Source: Actinomycetes bacterium
Lineage (GTDB): Bacteria > Actinomycetota > Acidimicrobiia > Acidimicrobiales > CADCSY01
Direction: 5' to 3'
Length of the DNA stretch: 20,935 nucleotides
NCBI GenBank assembly: GCA_025464025.1
Contig: JAODBP010000231.1
Location: 1-20,935, forward strand
Part shown: positions 1-7,715 of the stretch, in pieces
How positions within the stretch are numbered: the first letter of the stretch is position 1
Layout: the number at the start of each line of letters is the position of its first letter
Program-made: the position numbers and the translations under genes
Notes under the pieces: generated by a model
Told to the model about the DNA's origin: nothing
The model's input: only the letters and a program-made list of their open reading frames with translations
The model's database searches: none

Positions 1-606
1 ATGGAGATCGTGCTGGCCGGCGACCCGGTGCTGCGAACCCCCTGCCGGCAGGTGCACGACGACGACCTCGGCAGCGCCGACCTGGCCGCCCTGGTGGCGG
101 TCATGACCGCGGTCCTGCGGGAGGCCCCGGGCGTGGGGTTGGCCGCCAACCAGATCGGGCTCGACCTGGCGGTGGCCGTGGTGGAGGACCGGGCCGAGTA
201 CCAGTCGGCGATCACGCCCGAGCACCTCCTCGCCCAGGAACGGGTGCCGGTCGAGCTCCACGTCCTGCTCAACCCCGAGCTCACACCGGTGGGCGACGAG
301 CAGGTCGAGTGGTTCGAGGCGTGCCTGAGCCTCCCCGGCTACACCGCGATCGTTCCCCGGTGGCGCCGGGTCCGCGTCCGCAGCCGGACCACCACCGGCG
401 AGGTCACCGAGCACGAGTTGTCGGGCTGGCACGCCCGCATCCTCCAGCACGAGATCGACCACCTCAACGGCCGGATGTACGTCGACCGCATGCACACCCG
501 CTCGTTCATGACCCGCGAGCACTACCTCGACCAGTGGTTCGACGTGCCCATCGCCGAGTGCAAGCACGTCCTGGGCATCGACTTGAACTTGCCCTTGCGG
601 AAGTAG
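1..606 (+). CDS. def: Peptide deformylase
   Basis: Removes the N-terminal formyl group from nascent cytoplasmic proteins, using a divalent metal. All three family motifs are present in the 201 residues: motif I GVGLAANQ (Gln51), motif II EACLSLPG with the metal ligand Cys108, and motif III HEIDH with metal ligands His150 and His154 and catalytic Glu151. Motif II reads EACLS rather than the commoner EGCLS, a conservative variant seen in some deformylases. The length is normal to slightly long. The ATG is the first base of the window, so nothing upstream can be seen and an earlier start cannot be excluded. The TAG stop lies 47 bases before the next start, and the last codons overlap a candidate promoter for the downstream ABC importer. 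A methionine aminopeptidase, the next enzyme in N-terminal processing, lies about 7 kb downstream. Confidence 0.95.
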   Translation: MEIVLAGDPVLRTPCRQVHDDDLGSADLAALVAVMTAVLREAPGVGLAANQIGLDLAVAVVEDRAEYQSAITPEHLLAQERVPVELHVLLNPELTPVGDEQVEWFEACLSLPGYTAIVPRWRRVRVRSRTTTGEVTEHELSGWHARILQHEIDHLNGRMYVDRMHTRSFMTREHYLDQWFDVPIAECKHVLGIDLNLPLRK

Positions 607-623
607 AGAACCCTGCTTAGGTT
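595..623 (+). promoter_or_regulatory. Candidate promoter of the ABC importer operon
   Basis: TTGCGG (595-600) and TAGGTT (618-623) are separated by 17 bases. Transcription would start near 630 and give a leader of about 24 nt with a G-run (643-649) just before the ATG at 654 as ribosome binding site. The -35 element sits in the last codons of the deformylase gene. The spacing is ideal but the -35 match is only partial. Confidence 0.4.
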
Positions 624-653
624 GTCCCCGTCGGGAGAGCCTGGGGGGGCCAC

Positions 654-2051
654 ATGCGGATCAAGCTGGTACTTGTCGCGTTCGTCGCGTTGCTGGTGGG
701 CTCGGCCTGCAGCAGCAGCCACGGCACATCGACCACGGCGACCACGGCCGGGGGTGCCACCACCACGGCCAAGCCGGCGGCGGCCACGTTCGGCACCCTG
801 CCGTCGCCCTGCGGCCCGGGCACGGCCAAGGGCGCCACCGCCAACGGGGTGACCGACACCGGCATCACCATCGGCTACGGCGACGACGCCGGCTACGCGG
901 CGGCGCCCGGGCTCGACAAGGAGATGTCGGACGCCAGCAAGCCCATCATCGAGTGGTGCACCGAGCAGGGCGGCATCAACGGCCGCAAGGTCACCGGCAA
1001 CTACTACGACGCCAAGGTCCTCCAAGTCACCCAGGTGATGACCCAGGCCTGCAACGACAAGGTCTTCATGCTGGTTGGCCAGGGCTGGGTGCTCGACGCC
1101 GGCCAGGAGCAGGCCCGGATCGCCTGCAAGCTGGCGACGATCCCGACCTACGCCGTGTCCACCGTGTTCGCCCACGCCCCGGGCATGGTCCAGCCGCTGC
1201 CCAACCCGGGCGACGAGGTCCCGGCATCGGCCGCCTACCAGCTGGCGGCGCTGTACCCCGACGCCGTGAAGAAGGCGGCCTTCGTGTTCGCCGAGTTCCC
1301 CGCCACCCGGGAGCCCCGCGACCGCTACCACGCCGCCTTCCCGAAGGCGGGCTGGAACTTCCTCGACTGCGACCAGATCTACAACATCGCCGGCGAGTCG
1401 GACTGGAAGCCCTTCGCCAGCAACCTGAAGGCCTGCGGCGTCGAGACCCTCGTGTGGGTGGGCTCGCCCGACCCGAACCTCGAGAACTTCCTCGCCGCCT
1501 CCAAGCAGGTGGGCTTCGCCCCCAAGGCCTGGCTGTCGGACGCCAACCAGTACGACAACAGCTTAGCCACGTGGAACGCCCAGAACAACGGCCTGGCCGA
1601 CAACGTCTACGTGCGCATGGCCACCGTGCCCTTCGAGCTCGCCGACCAGGTGCCGGCCGTGAAGCAGTACGTCGACCTGGTCAAGGGGTCCGGCGGCAAG
1701 GTCGCCCTGCTCGGTGAGCAGGCCACCTCGGCCTTCCTCCTCTGGGCCACCGCGGTGAAGGCGTGCGGCTCCGACGTCACCGCCAAGTGCGTGCTCGACG
1801 AGGCCGGCAAGCAGGCCGGCTGGACCGGCGGCGGCCTCCACACCCCGACCAACCCGGGCAAGAACGAGGGCCCGACCTGCGGCATGTTGGTCAAGCTCGA
1901 CGGGGGCACGTGGACCAAGGTCGTGCCCACCGACGACGTCTTCGACTGCAACGACAAGTACCTGGTCAAGGGCGTCCAGACGGCGGGCCTGGCCTCGGCC
2001 AAGCTCGACGCCAACCGGGTGTCCACGCAGTTCGGGACGTTCACCCCGTAA
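654..2051 (+). CDS. Branched-chain amino acid-type ABC transporter substrate-binding lipoprotein
   Basis: Extracytoplasmic binding protein of a LivJ-like (Peripla_BP_6) importer, 465 residues. The N-terminus is a lipoprotein signal: basic MRIK, a hydrophobic core, then VGSAC with Cys19 as the presumed lipidated residue; Gly at -3 is slightly off the lipobox consensus. A Ser/Thr/Ala-rich linker (about residues 20-46) leads into the mature domain, which opens with the family-typical 'GVTDTGITIGYGDD' and contains 'WCTEQGGINGRKV', a hallmark of the family. Several Cys residues could form disulfides outside the cell. The start follows a strong G-run ribosome binding site. The permease begins 3 bases after the stop, so the genes are co-transcribed. 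The ligand cannot be told from sequence: branched-chain amino acids, amides, urea and aromatic compounds all occur in this family. Confidence 0.9.
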   Translation: MRIKLVLVAFVALLVGSACSSSHGTSTTATTAGGATTTAKPAAATFGTLPSPCGPGTAKGATANGVTDTGITIGYGDDAGYAAAPGLDKEMSDASKPIIEWCTEQGGINGRKVTGNYYDAKVLQVTQVMTQACNDKVFMLVGQGWVLDAGQEQARIACKLATIPTYAVSTVFAHAPGMVQPLPNPGDEVPASAAYQLAALYPDAVKKAAFVFAEFPATREPRDRYHAAFPKAGWNFLDCDQIYNIAGESDWKPFASNLKACGVETLVWVGSPDPNLENFLAASKQVGFAPKAWLSDANQYDNSLATWNAQNNGLADNVYVRMATVPFELADQVPAVKQYVDLVKGSGGKVALLGEQATSAFLLWATAVKACGSDVTAKCVLDEAGKQAGWTGGGLHTPTNPGKNEGPTCGMLVKLDGGTWTKVVPTDDVFDCNDKYLVKGVQTAGLASAKLDANRVSTQFGTFTP

Positions 2052-2054
2052 CGC

Positions 2055-4403
2055 ATGAACCTGCTGATCAGCGGCCTCATCACCGGGGCCGTGTTCGCAA
2101 TCGCCGCCAGCGGCCTCGTCGTCACCTACTCGACGTCGGGCATCTTCAACTTCGCCCACGGCGCCCTCGGCATGTTCTGCGCCTACGTGTACTGGGACGT
2201 GCGGGTCAACCACCACGTCGCCGCGCCGATCGCCCTCGGCCTGGTGCTGCTGGTGCTGGCCCCGCTCCTGGGCGCCTTCCTCTACCGGGTCGTGGTGAGC
2301 GGCCTCCAGGGCACGCCCGAGATCGTCAAGCTGGTGGTGCCGATCTCGGTGCTGCTCGGCCTCATCAGCCTGGCCAACTGGATCTGGAAGCCGATCGAGC
2401 CCCACACCATCAAGCCGTTCTTCGGGGCCGACCACAGCGTGAAGCTGTTCGGCACCGTCATCCTCTGGCACGAGCTGACGATCCTGCTGGTGGCGGCCGG
2501 GCTCGCCCTCGGCCTCCGCCTGCTGCTCTACCGGACCCGCACCGGCGTGGCCATGCGGGCCGTCGTCGACGACCGGCCGCTGCTCGAGCTGAACGGCGGC
2601 CGGCCCGAGCGGGCCTCGCTGGTGAGCTGGATGCTCGGCGTCTCGCTGTCGGCTCTGGCCGGCATCCTCATCACCCCGTTCCAGGGCGGCGCCCTCAGCT
2701 CGACGCTGCTGACGCTGCTGGTGATCAACGCCTTCGCCGCCGCGATGTTCGGCCGGCTCCGCAACCTGCCGCTCACGTTCGTCGGCGCCGTCGTGCTCGG
2801 CTTCGCCACCCGCATGGCGTTCGAGCGGCCGACCGGGCTCATGCCCAAGTCGTTCGACTGGCGAGGCAACCTCCGCCTGGCCGTCCCCATGCTCATCCTG
2901 TTCGTGGTGCTGCTCGCCCTCCCCCAGGACCGGCTGCGGGGCGCCGTCGTCACCCGCACCCGGGAGCGGTTCAGCCTCCCGACGATGCGAGAGGCCCTCG
3001 TCGCCGGGACGTGCTTCGTCGTCGCCATCTTCCTGCTGTCACGGATCATGGCGCCGACCGCGCTGCTGACCCTGAGCGACGCCGTGGCCGCCGCCGTCAT
3101 CCTGCTCTCGCTCGTGCTCCTGGTCGGCTACGCCGGCGAGATCAGCCTGGCCACCATGGCGCTGGCCGGCATCGGCGGCACCGTGCTCTACCACCACGTC
3201 GGCCACGGCACCGACAGCCGGGCCGGCCTGCTCGCCTACGTGATGGCCATGGCCGCCACCGCCCTCGTCGGCGCGGCGATGGCGCTCCCCGCCCTCCGCC
3301 TGCGGGGCCTCTACCTCGCCCTCGCCACCGCCGCGTTCTCGCTCGGGGCCGAACAGCTCCTGTTCAAGGAGTTCACCGCCGAGCGGCGGATCTATCCCGT
3401 CACCTTGATCGCCCTGCTCGTGCTCGGTGCCACGGCCGCGTGGATGGCCTGGCGCGCTCGGGGCTGGCCGGCGGCCGCCGTCGCCGGTGGCGTTGCCGCC
3501 GTCGTGTTCGTGGTGGCCGCCACCAACCCGTGGCTCCAGGACGAGCGGTGGAGCCCGCTCTTCCCGAACGGCAACCTCCAGGTGCCGCGGCCCCGGCTGC
3601 TCGGGATCGACTTCGCCCCGCAGGCCAACTTCCTCCTGCTGCTGGCGACCGTGTTCGCCGTGCTCGGCGTCGGCCTCATCGCCCTGCGTCGCAGCGGCTA
3701 CGGCCGCCGGCTCGCCGCCCTCAAGGACAGCCCGGCAGCGTGCGCCACGCTCGGCATGGACGTCGTGCGGCTGAAGCTGTCGGTGTTCATGCTCTCGGCC
3801 GCCCTGGCCGGGCTCGGCGGCTGCCTGCTGGCCCAGGAGTACGGCGCCGTCACCGGCGACCGGTTCAGCCTGTTCGAGTCGATGTCGATGCTCATGCTCC
3901 TCGTCGTCGCCGGCATGGGCTACGTGTCGGGCGGGTTCGCCGCCGGCCTGCTGTACGGCGGCGTGTTCGTCACCTTCCAGGCGCTGTTCACCAAGCTCGG
4001 CCTCGACTACCCGGCCTTCGCCGAGCCGCTGAAGTGGTTGTCGCAGTTCACCTCGGTGATGCCCGCCCTCATCGGCGTGAGCCTGGGCCGCAACCCGAGC
4101 GGCTTCCTGCACGACAGCTACAAGGACTGGGGCCTCGTCATCCGGCAACGCCCGCGGGTGTTCGTCGCCGGCGTCGCCGTCGAGCTCGGCGCCTGGCTCC
4201 TCGCGTTCCAGCACGTCATCGGGAACTGGACCTTCGCCCTGTTCACCATGGCGTGGGTGCTCGTCCTCCCGCGGTTCGCCCCCCGGCCGCCGCGGGAGGC
4301 GTCCACGCCGGTCGAGCTCATCGGCATCGACCGACCGTTCACACCCGCCGACAAGGTCGAGATCGACCGTCGGCTGGCCATCTCCGAAGGGATCCCCGCA
4401 TGA
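2055..4403 (+). CDS. Fused LivH-LivM branched-chain amino acid-type ABC permease
   Basis: One 782-residue polypeptide carries both membrane subunits that are usually separate. The N-terminal half opens like LivH (LISGLITGAVFAIAASGL, then FNFAHGALGMF) and has its ATPase-contact loop near residue 164 (GVAMRAVVDDRPLLELNGG). The C-terminal half has the LivM signature LVGYAGEISLATMALAGIG near residue 355 and a second contact loop near residue 552 (LAALKDSPAACATLGMD). Most of the protein is hydrophobic helices, and a charged cytoplasmic-looking tail follows about residue 750. The ATG is 3 bases after the binding-protein stop, and the TGA overlaps the next ATG (ATGA). No LivG or LivF ATPase is encoded in the window, so ATP hydrolysis must come from elsewhere. 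Confidence 0.9.
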   Translation: MNLLISGLITGAVFAIAASGLVVTYSTSGIFNFAHGALGMFCAYVYWDVRVNHHVAAPIALGLVLLVLAPLLGAFLYRVVVSGLQGTPEIVKLVVPISVLLGLISLANWIWKPIEPHTIKPFFGADHSVKLFGTVILWHELTILLVAAGLALGLRLLLYRTRTGVAMRAVVDDRPLLELNGGRPERASLVSWMLGVSLSALAGILITPFQGGALSSTLLTLLVINAFAAAMFGRLRNLPLTFVGAVVLGFATRMAFERPTGLMPKSFDWRGNLRLAVPMLILFVVLLALPQDRLRGAVVTRTRERFSLPTMREALVAGTCFVVAIFLLSRIMAPTALLTLSDAVAAAVILLSLVLLVGYAGEISLATMALAGIGGTVLYHHVGHGTDSRAGLLAYVMAMAATALVGAAMALPALRLRGLYLALATAAFSLGAEQLLFKEFTAERRIYPVTLIALLVLGATAAWMAWRARGWPAAAVAGGVAAVVFVVAATNPWLQDERWSPLFPNGNLQVPRPRLLGIDFAPQANFLLLLATVFAVLGVGLIALRRSGYGRRLAALKDSPAACATLGMDVVRLKLSVFMLSAALAGLGGCLLAQEYGAVTGDRFSLFESMSMLMLLVVAGMGYVSGGFAAGLLYGGVFVTFQALFTKLGLDYPAFAEPLKWLSQFTSVMPALIGVSLGRNPSGFLHDSYKDWGLVIRQRPRVFVAGVAVELGAWLLAFQHVIGNWTFALFTMAWVLVLPRFAPRPPREASTPVELIGIDRPFTPADKVEIDRRLAISEGIPA

Positions 4404-4762
4404 CCACCCGTGCTGACCAGCTCCGCACCGACGCTGCCGCCCTCAAGCTCAAGACCGACCGGGCCGGGAAGGAGCGGGGCCTCCAGGTCCTCGGCGTCGT
4501 GCTGATGGTGGCCGGCATCGCCATCGCCTTCGCCGCCTACCGGTCGGCCCTCAACGTGCAGGCCACCCCGGGCACCAACGTCGACGTCCTCAACTCGAAC
4601 GCGTACGGCCCGCTGGGCATGACCGGCCTCGCCACCAGCGTGGTGGGCGCCGCCGTCTTCCTGCGCTACTCGCTCGCCGACTTCTTCCGCTGGTGGCTCC
4701 TGCGCCAGGCGTACGACATGCAGGCCGCGGTCGAGGCTCAGCGCTCCAGCACTACGTCGTAG
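4400..4762 (+). CDS. Small two-helix membrane protein of the ABC importer operon
   Basis: A 120-residue protein I do not recognise. It begins with a charged, helix-prone segment (residues 1-27, rich in Lys, Arg, Asp and Ala), then has two hydrophobic segments at about 28-47 and 72-89, joined by a polar loop with a Pro-Gly-Thr-Asn turn, and ends in an amphipathic tail (FFRWWLLRQAYDMQAAVEAQ). The ATG overlaps the permease TGA as ATGA, which indicates translational coupling and supports a role as an accessory or assembly factor of the importer; that role is inference. Its last 25 bases overlap the 3' end of the sulfotransferase gene on the opposite strand. Hydrophobic periodicity and position make it a real gene rather than a shadow. 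Confidence 0.75.
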   Translation: MTTRADQLRTDAAALKLKTDRAGKERGLQVLGVVLMVAGIAIAFAAYRSALNVQATPGTNVDVLNSNAYGPLGMTGLATSVVGAAVFLRYSLADFFRWWLLRQAYDMQAAVEAQRSSTTS

Positions 4763-5898
4763 CGCTCGACGTAGCCGGCGAACCGCTCGGCGATCTCGCC
4801 GGCGTCGAGGCCGAACTCGGCGAGGTCGTAGCGGTGGGTGCCGAACTTCCCCTTCGGGTTGGCGGCCACGTGGTCGGCGATGGCGATGGCCGCGCTGTCG
4901 CTCAGCACGGTGCCGGTCTCCTCGTAGATCCGGGCCACGGTGTGGACCGGGTCGCGCACCAGGTCGGCGTACTGCACGTCGAGGATGGCGTGGTCGGGCC
5001 GGCTGGCGCGGAAGGCGTTGATCCGCTCGACCGACAGCTCCAACATCGTCGGCCAGTGCTCGGCGATGTAGGGCCCGTGGTCGAAGTCGGTGAACGTCCC
5101 CGACAGCGTCCGGATGAGGCTGCACACCGACGCGCACAGCACGACCGGGTCGCGGTGGAGCAGCACCAGCTTGGCGTCGGGGTAGACGGCGGTCAGCGCG
5201 TCGAGGGCGATGGCGTGGCCGGGCGTCTTGAGCGTCCAACGGCCGCGGACGCCACCGCTCTGGAGGAGCTGGAGCACCCGGTGGTGGTGCTCGTAGGCCG
5301 AGGTCATGTCGGTCTCGTAGAGCCACTTGCCGTAGGTCGGGACGTTGGTGACGGCCTCCCACACCAGGCTCTTGAAGTCCTGGCCGAGGATCGAGAGGCA
5401 CTCGGTGGCCTCCCCCGCGTCCTCGTGGTGGACGGCGTCGATGGCCGGGTTGATGGCCGACAGCATCTGCTGTCCCGCCCGCACCGCGTCGAGGCGAGGG
5501 CCCTGCCGGAAGTCCTCCGGCGTGGGCGGCGGCACGCTGTCGGACGACTCCCAGCTCAGCAGGGCCCGGTTCGACGGGTCCTGGTCGAGCAGCCGGCTCA
5601 GGAACGTGGTGCCGGCCCGGAACATGCCGATGACGACGAGCGGCGCGTCGATGACCTCGTCGGCGATCTCGGGGTGCTGCTTGCGATGCTCGACGATCTT
5701 CAGCCGGTTCGCCAGGGTGCCGACGACGTTGGCCCGCACCGCGATCGTCCCGAGCTCGTTCAGGTGCGACTCGTCGCTGACGGCGTCGCAGTAGACCTCG
5801 AGCCCCTCCCGGAACGTGTCGCCCCCGAAGTCGTCGAGGCCGGTGGCGGCGCACGCCTCGGCGGTGACCTCTCCCGCATCCATCAGCGCTGCGGCCAT
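4738..5898 (-). CDS. Sulfotransferase family protein (PAPS-dependent type)
   Basis: Predicted to transfer a sulfuryl group from PAPS to an unknown acceptor. The 386-residue protein has the 5'-phosphosulfate-binding loop at residues 91-100 (GMFRAGTTFL, the family's RSGTT with Ala for Ser) and the 3'-phosphate-binding segment at about 243-257, where 'LLHRDPVV' supplies the Arg and 'CAS' the Ser. This layout fits the bacterial Sulfotransfer_3 group. The chosen ATG overlaps the stop of the upstream oxidoreductase as TGATG (one shared base), so translation is probably coupled; a second Met at residue 6 is an alternative start. Relatives in actinobacteria often act on lipids or glycolipids, but nothing here defines the substrate. 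It is the last gene of a TetR-oxidoreductase-sulfotransferase run, and its 3' end overlaps the convergent membrane protein gene. Confidence 0.85.
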   Translation of the reverse strand: MAAALMDAGEVTAEACAATGLDDFGGDTFREGLEVYCDAVSDESHLNELGTIAVRANVVGTLANRLKIVEHRKQHPEIADEVIDAPLVVIGMFRAGTTFLSRLLDQDPSNRALLSWESSDSVPPPTPEDFRQGPRLDAVRAGQQMLSAINPAIDAVHHEDAGEATECLSILGQDFKSLVWEAVTNVPTYGKWLYETDMTSAYEHHHRVLQLLQSGGVRGRWTLKTPGHAIALDALTAVYPDAKLVLLHRDPVVLCASVCSLIRTLSGTFTDFDHGPYIAEHWPTMLELSVERINAFRASRPDHAILDVQYADLVRDPVHTVARIYEETGTVLSDSAAIAIADHVAANPKGKFGTHRYDLAEFGLDAGEIAERFAGYVERYDVVLER

Positions 5899-6932
5899 CA
5901 AGCGACCGTGACGTCGACGACCGTGCGGCCGCTGGTCCGACGGTGCTCGTGGTCGTCGAGGGCCTGGGCGACCTCGCCCATGCCGATCCGGCGACCGACG
6001 ACCGGCTTGATCGAGCCCTTGGCCACCAGGTCGCACAGCGCGGCGTGGACCTTGGGACCGAGGTCGGGCGGGTTGGGCTGGACGCCGAACTTCCGCATCG
6101 CGAGCGGCGCCTGGTTGTACGAGAGCATCACGCCGTGGACCGAGAAGTTGCCCATCGACACCTTGCGGAGCGGCTTGCCGGTCATCCCCGAGCCGGGGTC
6201 GTCGTTGAAGCCCACGGGCACGTACCGGCCCTCCCAGGCCATGCACGTCCAGATCACCTCGGTGCCGGCGCCGCCGATCATGTCGATGCAGACGTCGACG
6301 CCGTGCTCGCCGGTGTGGGCCATGACCCGGTCGAAGATGTCGTCGGCCGTGTGGTCGATGGCCAGCTCGGCCCCGAGCTGGCGGCACAGGGCACCCTTCT
6401 CGGTGCCGCCGGCGACGGCGATCACCCGGGCACCGGCGGCCACGCCGAGCTGGATGGCGGCGGTGCCCACCGCGGTGGCGCCGCCGACGACGAGCATGAA
6501 GTCGCCGGGCTGGACCTTGGCCCGCTCGTGCACGGCCAGGTAGCTGGTGTGGAACGGCAGGGTGAAGGCGGCAGCCTCGACGTCGTCGAGCTCCTCGGGC
6601 GCCTCGAAGATGCCGTTCACCGGGCACAGGGCGTACTCGGCCATGCCGCCGAACGACATCTGGCACATGGCGACGACGCGCGTGCCGATCCACTGCTCGC
6701 CGCCCTCGCCGGCCGACTCGACGACGCCGCAGACGTCCATCCCGAGCGTGAAGGGGGGCGGGTTCATCACGCTGGCAACGCCGCCCCGGCAGCGGGCGAT
6801 GTCGCCGAAGTTGATCGGCGCGGCGCCCACCTTGACCAGCACCATCCCCGGGCCGACCTCGGGCACCGGGACGTCCTGGACCGTGACGACGTCCTTGGGC
6901 GCGCCGTTCTCCAGCACTCGAACTGCTCTCAT
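5898..6932 (-). CDS. Zinc-independent MDR-family NAD(P)H oxidoreductase (quinone oxidoreductase-like)
   Basis: Medium-chain dehydrogenase/reductase of 344 residues. The N-terminal GroES-like domain has 'PINFGDIARCRGG' and 'TLGMDVCGVVESAG', the usual substrate-domain landmarks of quinone-oxidoreductase-type members. The Rossmann domain has the nucleotide-binding loop 'VVGGATAVGTAAIQLG' at about 148-163. The clustered cysteines of the structural zinc site are absent, which separates it from zinc alcohol dehydrogenases. The ATG is preceded on its strand by a strong GGGGGAAG ribosome binding site. The TetR gene ends 48 bases upstream on the same strand, and the sulfotransferase follows with a one-base overlap. 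The substrate is unknown; quinones, enones and acyl-thioester double bonds are all used by relatives. Confidence 0.88.
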   Translation of the reverse strand: MRAVRVLENGAPKDVVTVQDVPVPEVGPGMVLVKVGAAPINFGDIARCRGGVASVMNPPPFTLGMDVCGVVESAGEGGEQWIGTRVVAMCQMSFGGMAEYALCPVNGIFEAPEELDDVEAAAFTLPFHTSYLAVHERAKVQPGDFMLVVGGATAVGTAAIQLGVAAGARVIAVAGGTEKGALCRQLGAELAIDHTADDIFDRVMAHTGEHGVDVCIDMIGGAGTEVIWTCMAWEGRYVPVGFNDDPGSGMTGKPLRKVSMGNFSVHGVMLSYNQAPLAMRKFGVQPNPPDLGPKVHAALCDLVAKGSIKPVVGRRIGMGEVAQALDDHEHRRTSGRTVVDVTVA

Positions 6933-6980
6933 GCTTCCCCCACTCTCGCCTGACGACTGGAACGTACTAAGGAGTGGTGT

Positions 6981-7610
6981 TTACGTCAACGGGGCGGCGA
7001 CGGCGGCGGCCACCATGGCCACCAGGTTGGCCACGAAGTCCTCCAGCTCGAGCTGGGGGCGACCCTTGCGACGGCGGCCGAGCAGCCGGGCCCGGTCGGC
7101 GACCGAACGGAGGATGAACTCGGTGATGAGCGCCTGCCGCTCGTGGAGGACCGCAGCCGGCATCGGTGGCATCCGCTCGGCGAGGGTGGCGTAGACGGCG
7201 AGCCCGCCGGTGCGGTCGAGGGCGGCGGTGACGTCCGGCGCCAGGTCGCGCGGGTCCTCCTCGGCCAGCTCGGCGATGATCAGGAGGCAGCACCGGCCCC
7301 GCCAGCCGCTCTCGGCCAGCTCGACCGCCGGCCGCACGATCGCCTCGACCACCGGCGGCAGCTCGGACGTCTCGAGCGCCTTGGCCAGCAGCTCGCCCTC
7401 ACGCTGGGCGAGGAAGCCGACGTGACGCTCGAGCACGGCGACCAGGACCCCGTCCCGCGACCCGAAGTGGTAGTGCAGCGCGCCCCGGTTCCGCTGCCCG
7501 GCCTGCCGGGTGATGTCGAGCAGCGAGGCGTTCAGCACCCCGTGCTCGGCGAACGCCTTGGTCGCGGCGTCGAGCAGCTTCTCTCGCGTCGCGGAGGCGT
7601 CGGGCGGCAC
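6981..7610 (-). CDS. TetR family transcriptional regulator
   Basis: A 209-residue repressor-type protein. The N-terminus 'TREKLLDAATKAFAEHG' is the first helix of a TetR DNA-binding domain; the helix-turn-helix runs to about residue 53, ending in 'GALHYHFGSRDGVL', the family's Y-H-F-x-S/N-K/R-x-x-L signature. The remainder is a helical ligand-binding domain with no recognisable specificity. The GTG start at 7610 is preceded by TAGTGT and then 6 nt, with no Shine-Dalgarno sequence, which suggests a leaderless transcript. It is first in a run with the oxidoreductase and sulfotransferase genes and divergent from map across 105 bases, so local autoregulation of this run is likely. No convincing long palindrome was found in that gap. 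Confidence 0.9.
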   Translation of the reverse strand: MPPDASATREKLLDAATKAFAEHGVLNASLLDITRQAGQRNRGALHYHFGSRDGVLVAVLERHVGFLAQREGELLAKALETSELPPVVEAIVRPAVELAESGWRGRCCLLIIAELAEEDPRDLAPDVTAALDRTGGLAVYATLAERMPPMPAAVLHERQALITEFILRSVADRARLLGRRRKGRPQLELEDFVANLVAMVAAAVAAPLT

Positions 7611-7616
7611 CGCCGC

Positions 7617-7622
7617 ACACTA
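7617..7622 (-). promoter_or_regulatory. Candidate -10 box for leaderless tetR transcript
   Basis: On the minus strand TAGTGT is followed by 6 nt (GCGGCG) and the GTG start at 7610. Transcription would begin at or within a base of the start codon. No good -35 element is seen. Confidence 0.45.
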
Positions 7623-7703
7623 CGAGCCGCACCACCCCACCCCTGCGAACTGGCGACGAGTCCCGCCCTTGATCACCAGGTCGTGCACGCGGATGCTCCT
7701 CCG

Positions 7704-7709
7704 TAGACT
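7704..7709 (+). promoter_or_regulatory. Candidate -10 box for leaderless map transcript
   Basis: TAGACT is followed by 6 nt (TGTCGC) and the ATG at 7716, with no Shine-Dalgarno sequence. An 8-bp palindrome CGTGCACG (7682-7689) lies where a -35 element would be and may be a regulator site, but it is too short to be sure. Confidence 0.45.
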
Positions 7710-7715
7710 TGTCGC

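Noticed and set aside
3039..4214. 391-codon open frame antisense to the fusion permease
   Set aside because: Low-complexity composition rich in Glu, His, Gly, Gln and Ala with no domain; a GC-skew shadow of the hydrophobic permease frame.
1763..4399. Long upstream part of the frame ending at 4762
   Set aside because: Arg/Pro/His-rich out-of-frame reading of the binding protein and permease genes; only the part from ATG 4400 has membrane-protein character and a coupled start.
6962..6986. ACGTA-N15-TACGT inverted repeat between the TetR and MDR genes
   Set aside because: Only 5-bp arms, overlapping the TetR stop codon; too weak to call a TetR operator.
7682..7689. CGTGCACG palindrome in the tetR-map gap
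   Set aside because: Eight bases of GC-rich palindrome are expected by chance in such DNA; mentioned only as a possibility under the map promoter.
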